This document shows, one piece after another, positions 7,639 to 15,553 of a stretch of DNA of 52,486 bases; the first letter of the stretch is position 1; the number at the start of each line of letters is the position of its first letter. The position numbers and the translations under genes are program-made. Source of the DNA: Solirubrobacterales bacterium (GTDB lineage: Bacteria; Actinomycetota; Thermoleophilia; Solirubrobacterales; 70-9); contig JAICSS010000019.1 in assembly GCA_025936755.1 (NCBI GenBank), forward strand, positions 1 to 52,486, in the 5' to 3' direction. The notes under the pieces were generated by a model. The model saw nothing but the letters and a program-made list of their open reading frames with translations. It ran no database searches and was not told the origin of the DNA.

Positions 7639-10600
7639 TTGCCCGCCCCCCGGTTGCCGTTGCCTCGGTGCTTGTGCCCCTTCTTGGCCACGCACCTGAC
7701 CTTGCCTTTGACTTTGACCCGCTTCTTGCCCTTGCCGCAGGCCTTGCGGTGTTTCTGCGCTTTCGGGTTCTCAGGGCCCGAGAAGATCCGACTGCCGGCC
7801 TGCGCCGGGGTCGGCGGCGTTACCAGCGGCCCCTGGCAGCTGTCCTCGACGCATGGCGCAGCTGCCGTCGGCGGCCCAGGGTTGGCGCTGCCGATCCTCG
7901 AGACGTAGAGCTGGCCGACCTGGTCCTTCTCGAAACCGGTCAGCCTTGCCGACGCGGTGAACAGAATCGAACTCGCGTCTGGGGTCATCGAGATGAAGGC
8001 CAGCTTTTCCGAGGGCCATTTGACTGCCCCTGAGGTCACCAGTTGCAGGCTGCCGTTGTGCCAGAGGTAGATGTCGGTGCCGTTGTTGATGTCGGCTTTC
8101 AGCAGCGGGGTGTTCGTCTGGAAGGCGATGTCCTCGCCGTCGTCGCTCATCAGTCCGATTCGGTCCAGGCCCACCCCCGCCGAGCGCTGGGCGCCGGTGG
8201 CACTCTTGTCGACCACTCCCGGCCCAGCGCAGGAAATGCACTCGATACTGCCGTCGCTGTCGTCGTAGCGGATCAGTTGCTGGGAGCTATCCGCTTCGTC
8301 GGTGGTCGTCCTGCCGGGATCGAGGTCGAATACCGCGACCTTTCCGTCCGGGGTGAGATCCGAATAGAAGGCGCTCGTCTTCAAATCTTCATCCGGGTTG
8401 GCGAAAGTGGTGACGTAGTCGATTTCCCCTTCCCGCCAGACATAGAGGTTGCGCTGTCCCTGCGTCCCCTCGTTCGGCACCAGCTTCTGGTTCGAGGTGA
8501 AGTACATCCGCGAGAAGTCTTCGGAGACGGCGACGCCAGGGGCGTTGAAGGCGCCGATCAAGACCCCGGCCTTGGGGACGATGCAGGTCAGGCATTCGGT
8601 GCCGCCGTCGCTCCAGCGGTAGATGTCGCCGAGGCTGTTCTGGTCCGCGGGGACGAGCCGAGCGGAAGAGAGGAAGACGACCTCGGAGCCGTCGCCCTTG
8701 ATGCGGACGAAGGTGTCCTCGCTCGGAGGACCGGATAGTGGCGCACCCCCGAGCGCGACGGTGGTGTCCGTTTCGAGATCGCGCAGGTAGAGCCTGTAGG
8801 GACCGGCGCACCCACTGCCGAGGGACTTGAAAACCACTCTACTGCCGTCGTCGTCGATACCCGGGTTGTCATAGAAGGGCCCATAGGGGAGCAGTGCCGT
8901 GCAGGAGGGGACGCTCCCGTCGGGCAGCCGGCTCAAGAGTTCAGGGCTGCCGTCTCCGATCTCATAGACCTGCCCCGTCCCTTCGGGGTGGTCAGGATCC
9001 AGTTCCTGTCCCGGTTTGACCGGTTTGAATTCGGCGGAGTTGCGGGTTAGTTCAAGGAAGACTTTCTCGCCGTCCTTGGACATAGCGGCCGACATGCACT
9101 CGCAGATCGGGAGGTGATCCGGCGGGGCCGTGTAGAGGTCGTCGATCGACCCGTCGGGTTCGACCCTGATCGTGCCCTGCGAGCCATTGCCATGATGGCT
9201 GCGCACCAGGAACCTGCTGCCGTCTTCGGAGACCGAGAGGACGGTGTCGTAAGTCGTATTCGGTTCGAGCTGGTCGATCGGTGGCAAGACCGATTGCGTC
9301 TCCCACCACTGGGGCGTTGCTTTGGTCCGAGTTGAGCGGAACTGGCTGAAAGCCGAGGGGGAGCCGGGCGCTCCGGTCTGCAGGCTCCAGAACACCTTGT
9401 TGCCGTCGGGAGTCTGAATGGGATAGCCGGTCGGCTCCTGGTTTCCCTTTTCCGGCTGGTTGACCAGCTCGATGCCGCGACTAGGTGGCGCCATTTCGGC
9501 CGCCGTCCGGGTCGAGAAGGTGACGTCACCGCTTTCGGTCGTTCCCACGTCGTTTTCGGCGACCAGCTGGAAGTGGTAGGTCGTGCCCGGTTCGAGCCCG
9601 GTCAGCTCCTCGCTGACCAGGTGCTGGACGTTGTCGTCACCTACCGCAGCAGGGGTCGCGGGCGTCTGCTCCCCGTAGGAGCCGTCCGGCCCGTATTCGA
9701 AGTAGTAGGTCGTCGCCCGGTTGCGAGGGTTGATCCGCCCGTTGAGGCGGGCGGTCGTCGTCGACCGCGGGGCGGCGCCGAAGGTGGTCGCGAACGGCGC
9801 CTGCGTCGACGTGGTGAGGGGCTGCGGTGCCGTGGTCACCTGGCCGCCAAGCGTCGTCGCCCCCAGCCTGATCAGGTATTCCCGATCGGGGTCGAGGTTG
9901 ACCAGTTTCGCAGAGACAGACTGCGGGCTGCCGCTCGCCGCCAGCGCGTCGTCGGTGTTCGGGTCGTCGTCGGGGCCCGGCACGTTGGCCCAGTTGTCGC
10001 CGTCGTCGCCGGAGTATTCGAAGCGATAAGTCGCTTTCAGTTCGTGGTCGTCGATCGTGCCGTGGAGGACCACGGAGTCCGGTCCCAGTTCGCTCGCCGG
10101 GTCGAGCGAGACGGTCGGTTCGAGTATCGGAGAGTTGCCGAAGGTCACGAGGTGAGTCGTGTCGACCACCTGACCGAAGGCCTTCAGCGCCCTCAGCCTC
10201 ACGCCGTAGGAGAGGCTCGGGTCGAGACCTTCGACCGTCGCTTCGACCGGGGTGTCGGCGGTACCCGTGGTGCCGAGCGTTTCGGTCGCGGTCTGGGAGA
10301 AGTTGACGCCGTCGCTGGTGTATTCGAAGCGGTATTCGGTGGCCCCGCCTTCGGGATTGACCTGGCCGTGGAGGACCGCGGAAGTTTCGGTCGCTTCGGT
10401 CGCCGCTTCGATCGTCGCGACCGGTGGGGGGACGTCTTCGATGACGTGGATCTCCGGAGCGCCGTAGGAACCGCCACCCCAGTAGGCGATGTCGGTGACG
10501 GCGAAGAAACGACCACCCGAGGAGAGGGCGGTCAACCCCTGGACGGTCTCGTACTGAGCCGTCGAAGTCGGCAGCCTGAAGCTTCTGATCAGTTGGTCGT

Positions 10601-11420
10601 CGGCGCCGAAGTAGCTCATCGACGGCGCTTCGTTCTGATCGACCGCGGTCTGATCGCCGGAGACGAGGTAGGCGCCGGTCGACGGATCGACGGCAACGGT
10701 CGCGGCGCGGAACACCGGGCCGACCGTGGCCACATGGGCGCCGCTCGAATCGAAACGCTCGATCCGGCTTTGGCCCGTCGCGAATTCCCCTTCGGGCTGG
10801 TTTTCGATCGTCCCGTCGGTGTCGATCACAATCAGGTCGCCATCGGGGGCCGCGGCGATGTCGCGCAACCCGGTGAAGGCGCCGTCCGGCGAGCTCGAGC
10901 CGTCGAAGGAGCCGTCGGCGCTACCGTCGTCGTTGAAGGTCCGGACCGTGTTGGTCAGGGTGTCGGCGACGACGAGATCGCCGTCGGTGGGATCGATCGC
11001 CAGCGGCCCCGTCACTCCCTCGTTCGAGTAGGTCGCGTCGAAGGCGAGGGCGCTGCTGAAGCGCTTGACCCCGGTTTCGTCGGAGACGTAGATGTCGCCG
11101 TTACCCTGGTCGACGGCAATTCCCAGAGGCTTCGTCAGTTGAGCGCCGCCGAACTGGGCCGAGTAGACGTAGGTTTCGCCGGAGGGGACGAAGACCTGGA
11201 CACGGTCGTTGCCCTGGTCGACGACGTAGAGCGCCCCGGTCGCCTGATTGACGGCGGCCCGCTTGGGACCATTCAGTTCACCGTTGCCCGAACCGGGGCC
11301 CGAGAACGAGCTGACCGGGCCGAGATCGGCCGAAGCCGACATGGCGAAAAGCCCTGAGATGGTCAACACCAACAGTGCAGGGCCAATGATCGATCCCACG
11401 GTCTTCAGACGGCGTCTCAA
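7635..11420 (-). CDS. Very large secreted protein: NHL-type propeller, FnIII-like domains, second beta-propeller
   Basis: 1261 residues from a TTG start preceded by GAGGAG. Order: signal peptide (about 1-31); NHL-like propeller repeats (about 35-330; NQATGALYVVDQGNDRVQVF is typical); three FnIII-like units (about 335-640; VLHGQVNPEGGATEYRFEY, GLEPGTTYHFQLVAEN); a TolB/WD40-like propeller (about 645-1190) with repeated DGS/DLTPDG turns; and a lysine/arginine-rich tail. No catalytic motif was seen. The architecture suggests an exported adhesion or polymer-binding protein; that is inference. It is the first gene of the coupled operon, and its stop overlaps the next start (ATGA). Confidence 0.85.
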   Translation of the reverse strand: MRRRLKTVGSIIGPALLVLTISGLFAMSASADLGPVSSFSGPGSGNGELNGPKRAAVNQATGALYVVDQGNDRVQVFVPSGETYVYSAQFGGAQLTKPLGIAVDQGNGDIYVSDETGVKRFSSALAFDATYSNEGVTGPLAIDPTDGDLVVADTLTNTVRTFNDDGSADGSFDGSSSPDGAFTGLRDIAAAPDGDLIVIDTDGTIENQPEGEFATGQSRIERFDSSGAHVATVGPVFRAATVAVDPSTGAYLVSGDQTAVDQNEAPSMSYFGADDQLIRSFRLPTSTAQYETVQGLTALSSGGRFFAVTDIAYWGGGSYGAPEIHVIEDVPPPVATIEAATEATETSAVLHGQVNPEGGATEYRFEYTSDGVNFSQTATETLGTTGTADTPVEATVEGLDPSLSYGVRLRALKAFGQVVDTTHLVTFGNSPILEPTVSLDPASELGPDSVVLHGTIDDHELKATYRFEYSGDDGDNWANVPGPDDDPNTDDALAASGSPQSVSAKLVNLDPDREYLIRLGATTLGGQVTTAPQPLTTSTQAPFATTFGAAPRSTTTARLNGRINPRNRATTYYFEYGPDGSYGEQTPATPAAVGDDNVQHLVSEELTGLEPGTTYHFQLVAENDVGTTESGDVTFSTRTAAEMAPPSRGIELVNQPEKGNQEPTGYPIQTPDGNKVFWSLQTGAPGSPSAFSQFRSTRTKATPQWWETQSVLPPIDQLEPNTTYDTVLSVSEDGSRFLVRSHHGNGSQGTIRVEPDGSIDDLYTAPPDHLPICECMSAAMSKDGEKVFLELTRNSAEFKPVKPGQELDPDHPEGTGQVYEIGDGSPELLSRLPDGSVPSCTALLPYGPFYDNPGIDDDGSRVVFKSLGSGCAGPYRLYLRDLETDTTVALGGAPLSGPPSEDTFVRIKGDGSEVVFLSSARLVPADQNSLGDIYRWSDGGTECLTCIVPKAGVLIGAFNAPGVAVSEDFSRMYFTSNQKLVPNEGTQGQRNLYVWREGEIDYVTTFANPDEDLKTSAFYSDLTPDGKVAVFDLDPGRTTTDEADSSQQLIRYDDSDGSIECISCAGPGVVDKSATGAQRSAGVGLDRIGLMSDDGEDIAFQTNTPLLKADINNGTDIYLWHNGSLQLVTSGAVKWPSEKLAFISMTPDASSILFTASARLTGFEKDQVGQLYVSRIGSANPGPPTAAAPCVEDSCQGPLVTPPTPAQAGSRIFSGPENPKAQKHRKACGKGKKRVKVKGKVRCVAKKGHKHRGNGNRGAGK

Positions 11421-11578
11421 AAGCTCTCCTCTCCCTTTGAGCCGCCTCCCGCACTGGCGATCCTCGCACAGCGCCGGCCTCGACTCAAATCTCTTCAGCT
11501 GCTCGCCTCCCTGGCGATTGCAGAGATCAAAGCACAGGTTTGCCGAGAAAGCAAACGAGGTTTTCTAAGGGGATAGAG

Positions 11579-11597
11579 AACTTTCCTAGGGGAAGTT
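11579..11597. promoter_or_regulatory. Near-palindrome at the end of a TetR gene, upstream of the secreted-protein operon
   Basis: AACTTTCCTAGGGGAAGTT is almost self-complementary and includes the TetR gene's TAG stop. A related block, TTTTCTAAGGGGA, lies 20 bases away at about 11561-11573. Two similar blocks upstream of the operon that starts at 11420 could be an operator or a terminator remnant; nothing else is apparent in the 11421-11585 gap. Confidence 0.3.
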
Positions 11598-12278
11598 TTC
11601 CTCCGCTTCACTGGCGAGGCGGGCCGCCTCGCCGGCGCCCAGGTAGGGAGAGAGGGCGAAGTCGATGAAGTCGTGGAGGACCGTGCGCGGCGGCGCCCCG
11701 GCGAGGATCGAGCGCGAGGTGAGGAAGACGAGGCCGCCGAGGACCGAGTCCTCGGTCGAGTCCGGCAGCGCCGCACCGTCCGCCCGCTTCTTCCGCCCCT
11801 GCTCCAGGAACGGCACCCACTTCAGCACCGCCTCGCGAAAGCGGGTCGCGATCGCCGGCGTCGCCGCCGCCGGCTCGACCAGGAACGCCTTCGCCAGCTC
11901 GGGCTCCGATTCGAAGAAGCGGATGCCCGCGCAGATCGCCGCGACCACCTGCCGCTGCCACTCCGTCTCGCTCGCGATCGCCTCGCCGACCAGGTCTTCG
12001 AAGTGCTCGAGCACCGCCTCGAAGCTGGCGAGGAAGGCCTCCTCTTTGCTCTCGAAGTTCTCGTAGAAGACGCGGCTGGAGACCGAGGCCGCCTTGACGA
12101 TCTGGGTGATCGTCGCGGCGCGGTAACCGCGCTCGGCGACGACGTTCGCGACGGCCGCCAGCAGCCGCTCGCGCTGGGACTCCTCGACCTGCTCGCGGGA
12201 GAGGCCGTGGTGCCCGGCGGGCAGGGGCCCGAGGTCGCTTCCGCCTCCACCGTCGTTTGCGGGCCGCTCGCGTGCCAA
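11586..12278 (-). CDS. TetR family transcriptional regulator
   Basis: 230 residues. A 30-residue Gly-rich N-terminal extension precedes a clear TetR HTH (about 35-80: AERGYRAATITQIVKAASVS, then RVFYENFESKEEAFLASFE). The C-terminal helical domain ends SPYLGAGEAARLASE, the signature shared with the neighbouring TetR genes. It starts at TTG 12278; no ATG or GTG offers a better start. It is the last of a SnoaL-TetR-TetR-TetR run on the minus strand (40 bases after the previous TetR) and the first gene upstream of the secreted-protein operon, whose start is about 165 bases on. Ligand and targets are unknown. Confidence 0.88.
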   Translation of the reverse strand: MARERPANDGGGGSDLGPLPAGHHGLSREQVEESQRERLLAAVANVVAERGYRAATITQIVKAASVSSRVFYENFESKEEAFLASFEAVLEHFEDLVGEAIASETEWQRQVVAAICAGIRFFESEPELAKAFLVEPAAATPAIATRFREAVLKWVPFLEQGRKKRADGAALPDSTEDSVLGGLVFLTSRSILAGAPPRTVLHDFIDFALSPYLGAGEAARLASEAEENFP

Positions 12279-12318
12279 GGCCTCGCAAGCCTACCCCCGC
12301 CGGGCCGCCGATCCCGCT

Positions 12319-12957
12319 CTAGCCTGGGCCTGACGGCGGCGGGATCGTCAGCTCGCGCTGCGCCGCCTCCTCGCCGAGGTACGGCAGCACCGCCGTGTAC
12401 ATCAGCTGGGGAATGATCTCCTCCTCCGGAGGGAGCTTCCCCTGGCTGAAGAGGGCGTAGAGCTGATTGAAGAAGCCGCCGGTTATCTGCTCGGCGGTGG
12501 CCCGGGTCAGCTCCTCGGGATCGGCGGCGACGGCGCGGCCTTCGTCGATCAGGTCCACCATCGCGTTGATTTCCGCCCCGAAGAGGAGCAGCGCCTGCTC
12601 GCCGGCGGTGCGCACTTCGACGACGAGGAAGTGCGTCGCCTTCATGTCTTCCTTGAACAGGCGCAGCAGTTCGTAACCGGTCAGCCAGACCCGGTCGCGC
12701 CAGGGGGCGTCGCCGTTGCGAACCGGATCGAGCCGGGCGTGGAACCGTTGCAGCTCGATTTCGAAGCTGCGCAGGAAGCAGGCCGGGAGATCGCCGTACT
12801 CCCGCTCGAAGAACTCGCGCTCGACGCCGGCCCTCTCGCACAGCTCCTCCGCCGTGACCGCGGCGAAGCCGCGCTCTAAGCAGAGGTCGATCAGGGCGCG
12901 ATGGACACTTTCGGCCCGTTCTTCTCCTCGTTTTGTCCCCGGCTGGCTTCCGCCCAA
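12319..12957 (-). CDS. TetR family transcriptional regulator with diverged HTH
   Basis: The reading frame is open further upstream, but the best start is TTG 12957 (212 residues), which follows GGGAGAAGG and directly precedes the domain. The alternative 13071 start adds 38 low-complexity residues that overlap the previous gene. The HTH (about 15-60) reads LCLERGFAAVTAEELCERAG then FFEREYGDLPACFLRSFE. The C-terminal part ends VLPYLGEEAAQREL, matching the TetR at 2608-3240, whose HTH is diverged in the same way, so these two are the closest pair. It overlaps the preceding TetR gene by 67 bases, implying co-translation. Confidence 0.82.
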   Translation of the reverse strand: MGGSQPGTKRGEERAESVHRALIDLCLERGFAAVTAEELCERAGVEREFFEREYGDLPACFLRSFEIELQRFHARLDPVRNGDAPWRDRVWLTGYELLRLFKEDMKATHFLVVEVRTAGEQALLLFGAEINAMVDLIDEGRAVAADPEELTRATAEQITGGFFNQLYALFSQGKLPPEEEIIPQLMYTAVLPYLGEEAAQRELTIPPPSGPG

Positions 12958-13607
12958 CTCATTGCTTCCTTCTCCCCTACGTACGGACGCAACACGAAGA
13001 TGATCGCCTCGGGCAGCAGCGCCTCGATGCGATCGACCTCCCCGACGATCAGCCGTTGATAGGCCGACCACAGCACGCTTCCCGCCAGCGTGTCCTCCAA
13101 CGTCTTCGGCAGCTCGGTCCCGTGCGCTGTCTCCTCGCGCCCGCGGCGCAGCAGCGGCGCCAGCGATTTCATCGCCCCGTCATAGCGCTCGGCGATCACC
13201 GGCCCCACCGTCGGCGCCTCGACGATGCAGGCTTTGGCGATGATCGGGTCGGCGAGGATCGACTCGAAGAGCGCCCGCATCGCCGCCGCGACCTGCGCCG
13301 GCCACGGCGCCTTCGCCTCCTCCGCCAGCGCCGCGTCGACCCGGGCGCGGGCCGCCGCCATCTCCGTGTCGAAGAGGGCGAGGAAAGCCTCCTCTTTGTT
13401 GGCGAAGTGCTTGTAGAAGGTTTTGAAGCTGACCTTGGCGCGCTTGACGATCAGCTCGACGCTGACGTCGTTGTAGCCGCGCTTGGCGACCAGCTCGCCG
13501 GTGGCGCGCATGATGCGCTGGCGCTGGTCCTCGGCTGCGCTGTCGCGGGTGACGGCCGCGGGCTCCGGCAGCGAGGTTCGCGAAGATCGTCCAGGAAGCG
13601 CTCGCAT
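12891..13607 (-). CDS. TetR family transcriptional regulator
   Basis: 238 residues from ATG 13607. A typical TetR HTH (about 30-75: LVAKRGYNDVSVELIVKRAK, then KTFYKHFANKEEAFLALFD) is followed by a ligand domain ending VLRPYVGEKEA. The HTH is closer to that of 11586-12278 than to the other two, so the cluster holds two subtypes. It starts 21 bases after the SnoaL-like gene and overlaps the next TetR, making one transcription unit with them. The C-terminal tail beyond PYVGEKEA is polar and poorly conserved and lies in the overlap zone. Confidence 0.88.
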   Translation of the reverse strand: MRALPGRSSRTSLPEPAAVTRDSAAEDQRQRIMRATGELVAKRGYNDVSVELIVKRAKVSFKTFYKHFANKEEAFLALFDTEMAAARARVDAALAEEAKAPWPAQVAAAMRALFESILADPIIAKACIVEAPTVGPVIAERYDGAMKSLAPLLRRGREETAHGTELPKTLEDTLAGSVLWSAYQRLIVGEVDRIEALLPEAIIFVLRPYVGEKEAMSWAEASRGQNEEKNGPKVSIAP

Positions 13608-13628
13608 TCCCGAAGGATAGTCGAGCGG

Positions 13629-14024
13629 TCAGGGGAGGCCCGCGGCCTGCAGCGCTTCCTCCCAGCTGCCGTGGGCGCGGCCGCGGCGGAGGAGGTCGCC
13701 CTCCATCTCGTAGCTCCAGGGGACTTCGACGGCGAATGTACGCTCGCCGCGGGTGTCGAAGACCATGCCGAGGACGGCGCCGCGGTCTTCGCGTTCCTCC
13801 GTCTCGAGGACGCGGATGTCGAGGTGCTCGAGGCCCTCGCCGAACTGGGAGAGCCAGAGGTGCACCCCTTCGTGACCGCGGTACATCGCTTGGCCGCTCC
13901 AAACCGTCGGCGTCCATTCGATCCTGGGATGGAGGAGGTCCAGCACCCGCTCGGGTTCCCCCGCGAGCACCCTCTTGAAAAGGCGCTCGATCACCGAGGT
14001 CTGCGTTTCGGCGGGACGATTCAC
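13629..14024 (-). CDS. SnoaL-like (NTF2-fold) protein
   Basis: About 131 residues of NTF2/SnoaL-like fold: IERLFKRVLAGEPERVLDLL, then HPRIEWTPTVWSGQAMYRGH, GVHLWLSQFGEG and late beta strands (GMVFDTRGERTFAVEVPWSY). Such proteins serve as small hydrolases, isomerases or binding subunits; activity cannot be assigned. Start is uncertain: GTG 14024 lies directly after the tRNA-Val 3' end, and GTG 13994 (121 residues) is an alternative. Neither has a clear ribosome site, so it may be read from a processed tRNA transcript (inference). It heads the minus-strand run with three TetR genes. Confidence 0.75.
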   Translation of the reverse strand: MNRPAETQTSVIERLFKRVLAGEPERVLDLLHPRIEWTPTVWSGQAMYRGHEGVHLWLSQFGEGLEHLDIRVLETEEREDRGAVLGMVFDTRGERTFAVEVPWSYEMEGDLLRRGRAHGSWEEALQAAGLP

Positions 14025-14025
14025 A

Positions 14026-14098
14026 TGGGCGGTACTGGGCTCGAACCAGTGACCCCTTCCTTGTAAGGGAAGTGCTCTCCCAACTGAGCTAACCGCCC
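14026..14098 (-). tRNA. tRNA-Val (anticodon TAC)
   Basis: A 73-base cloverleaf on the minus strand: acceptor GGGCGGT/ACCGCCC, D-arm GCTC/GAGC, anticodon stem CTTCC/GGAAG with loop CTTACAA (anticodon TAC), and T-arm ACTGG/CCAGT with loop TTCGAGC. Discriminator A; the 3' CCA is not encoded. Confidence 0.96.
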
Positions 14099-14165
14099 GC
14101 GGCCCCATTATGGCCCGCCTCCGGGCAACGTGAACCCTTGCGGGGCGACCGTCGTACAACCGGTC

Positions 14166-14540
14166 ATGACGACTTCTCTGCAGCGACACAGATGGGGGGC
14201 GCTTGCCCTGGTGATCGGACTGGCCCTGCTTGCCACCCTCGCGGTGCGGCAGAGCGACGCCTCCGGGCGGCCGACGGCCACGGCCACGGCCAGCGGGGCG
14301 AAGGCGGTCTCGATCGTCAACTTCGCCTTCAAGCCGGGGACGACGAGGCTCAAGCGCGGCGGCCGCGTCACCTTCACCAACACCGCCAACACCGCCCACA
14401 CGGCGACCCACGCGGGCGTCTTCGATACCAAGCGAATCCAGCCCGGCGAGTCGGAGACGGTCAAGTTCGAGCAGCGCGGGACCTTCGTCTACCACTGCAA
14501 GATCCACCCCTTCATGAAGGGCAAGATCGTCGTCGAATAG
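14166..14540 (+). CDS. Cupredoxin-like exported copper protein
   Basis: About 124 residues from ATG 14166 (a GTG at 14130 would add 12). A hydrophobic signal or anchor (about 8-26) precedes an Ala/Thr linker and a plastocyanin/amicyanin-like beta domain: VSIVNFAFKPGTTRLKRGG, VTFTNTANTAHTATHAGVF, then the ligand loop YHCKIHPFMKGKIVV. The upstream His in AHTATH with C, H and M in CKIHPFM make a complete type 1 copper site. It probably carries electrons at the outer membrane face. It converges on the STAS gene with only 7 bases between stops. Confidence 0.9.
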   Translation: MTTSLQRHRWGALALVIGLALLATLAVRQSDASGRPTATATASGAKAVSIVNFAFKPGTTRLKRGGRVTFTNTANTAHTATHAGVFDTKRIQPGESETVKFEQRGTFVYHCKIHPFMKGKIVVE

Positions 14541-14547
14541 CCGGCCG

Positions 14548-14919
14548 CTACTCGACTGCCGTCAGCTCGGCCAGGGCCTCGCCGCGGGAGGCGAAGACGA
14601 TGCCGGCGTCGGCGAGGCCGGCGACGGTGAAGACACGCAGGACCTGGTCGGAGCAGCCGTAGAGGACGAGGCGGCCGCCTTCGTCTTCGAGCTGGCGGCG
14701 CACCTGGAGGAAGAGGGCGATCCCGGTCGAGTCGACGAACTCACAGCTCTCGAGGCCGACGACCACCGCGGCGTTGTCGCGCGCGACCCGCTGCAGCACC
14801 GCCTGCAGGCGCTCGGCGCTCCAGAGATCGAGCTCGCCGCCGACCTGCAGCTCGCAGCGGCCTGGGCCGAGATCGCGCTCGGCGATCCCCAGGATCTGTC
14901 CCCCCGGCATGCCCGACAT
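14548..14919 (-). CDS. STAS-domain anti-sigma factor antagonist-like protein
   Basis: 123 residues with a single STAS domain. The loop EFVDSTGIALFLQVRR carries the serine phosphorylated in SpoIIAA/RsbV-type antagonists, followed by LVLYGCSDQVLRVFTVAGL. Such proteins release an alternative sigma factor by binding its anti-sigma kinase. No partner RsbW/SpoIIAB-like kinase lies nearby, so it probably acts with components elsewhere. The start may be residue 1 or the Met at residue 4. Confidence 0.88.
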   Translation of the reverse strand: MSGMPGGQILGIAERDLGPGRCELQVGGELDLWSAERLQAVLQRVARDNAAVVVGLESCEFVDSTGIALFLQVRRQLEDEGGRLVLYGCSDQVLRVFTVAGLADAGIVFASRGEALAELTAVE

Positions 14920-14945
14920 TCTCCCAGGGCCCGGGGTTCGGTCCG

Positions 14946-15203
14946 CTAGCGCCGCACCACGACGGCGCCGCCCGCGAACTCGACGACGGCCTCCCAGGGG
15001 ATCGCCCGCTCCTCCGGCCCGCCGGGGCCGCGGAGGCGCCGCCGCAGGCCGCCGCCGTCGAGGATCAGCTCATCGATGACGACGGCGCCGTCCCGCTCCC
15101 AGTGCGCCCTCGCCTCGTAGACGCGGCCGAGCCGGCGGCCCGACTGGTCGACGACCTTGCGGCCCATCAGCTCGCTCAACGCGCCCGGATCCCTCAGTTC
15201 CAC
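14946..15203 (-). CDS. PRC-barrel domain protein, short (second copy)
   Basis: 85 residues from GTG 15203, which overlaps the end of the upstream PRC-barrel gene by 10 bases. It carries the PRC-barrel core MGRKVVDQSGRRLGRVYEAR and a later AIPWEAVVEF strand like the IPWEEVDEL of its neighbour, so the two are probably duplicates. PRC-barrel domains bind RNA, lipids or protein partners; here they are linked by overlap to an NRAMP-type transporter. It is the last gene of a four-gene overlapping operon. Confidence 0.75.
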   Translation of the reverse strand: MELRDPGALSELMGRKVVDQSGRRLGRVYEARAHWERDGAVVIDELILDGGGLRRRLRGPGGPEERAIPWEAVVEFAGGAVVVRR

Positions 15204-15553
15204 GGCAGCCTCCGGACGAACCAGCGCCCCGGGTCGTCGCCCTCCCCCAGCCCGAGGTCCTCGGCTTTCTTGCGCAGTTTCACGGTCGAGCTCAACTCGT
15301 CGACCTCCTCCCAGGGGATCCGCAGCGCGTTGCTGCCCCACGTCTCCGGGCCGACGATCCGCCGCGTCGTCCGCGCCAGCCAGCCCGGCAGCCGCCGCGG
15401 ATAGAGCCCCTCGCCGACCAGCAGCGCCGTGATCCGCGGCGGGTCGCCCCGCAGCTCGATGTCGTCGACGCGGCCGACCCGCCGCCCCTCGGAATCGCAG
15501 ATCTGCTCGTCGAGCAGGCGGTGGACGACGTAGATCTCGCCTTCCTTCCTCAC
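15194..15553 (-). CDS. PRC-barrel domain protein (first copy)
   Basis: 119 residues from GTG 15553, overlapping the NRAMP-type stop by four bases (GTGA). Core: VHRLLDEQICDSEGRRVGRV then DDIELRG and ITALLVGEGLYPRR. A middle stretch (GWLARTTRRIVGPETWG) is followed by LRIPWEEVDEL. No membrane segment was seen, so it should be cytoplasmic. The order transporter-PRC-PRC suggests it regulates or docks on the transporter (inference). A similar coupling is found between PRC-barrel proteins and MgtE/NRAMP-like transporters in other actinobacteria, as far as I recall. Confidence 0.8.
   Translation of the reverse strand: MRKEGEIYVVHRLLDEQICDSEGRRVGRVDDIELRGDPPRITALLVGEGLYPRRLPGWLARTTRRIVGPETWGSNALRIPWEEVDELSSTVKLRKKAEDLGLGEGDDPGRWFVRRLPWN

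Noticed and set aside
9573-11357. A 594-codon plus-strand frame opposite the giant propeller gene
   Set aside because: Arg/Val/Asp/Gly-rich shadow; the minus-strand gene has signal peptide, NHL and FnIII patterns.
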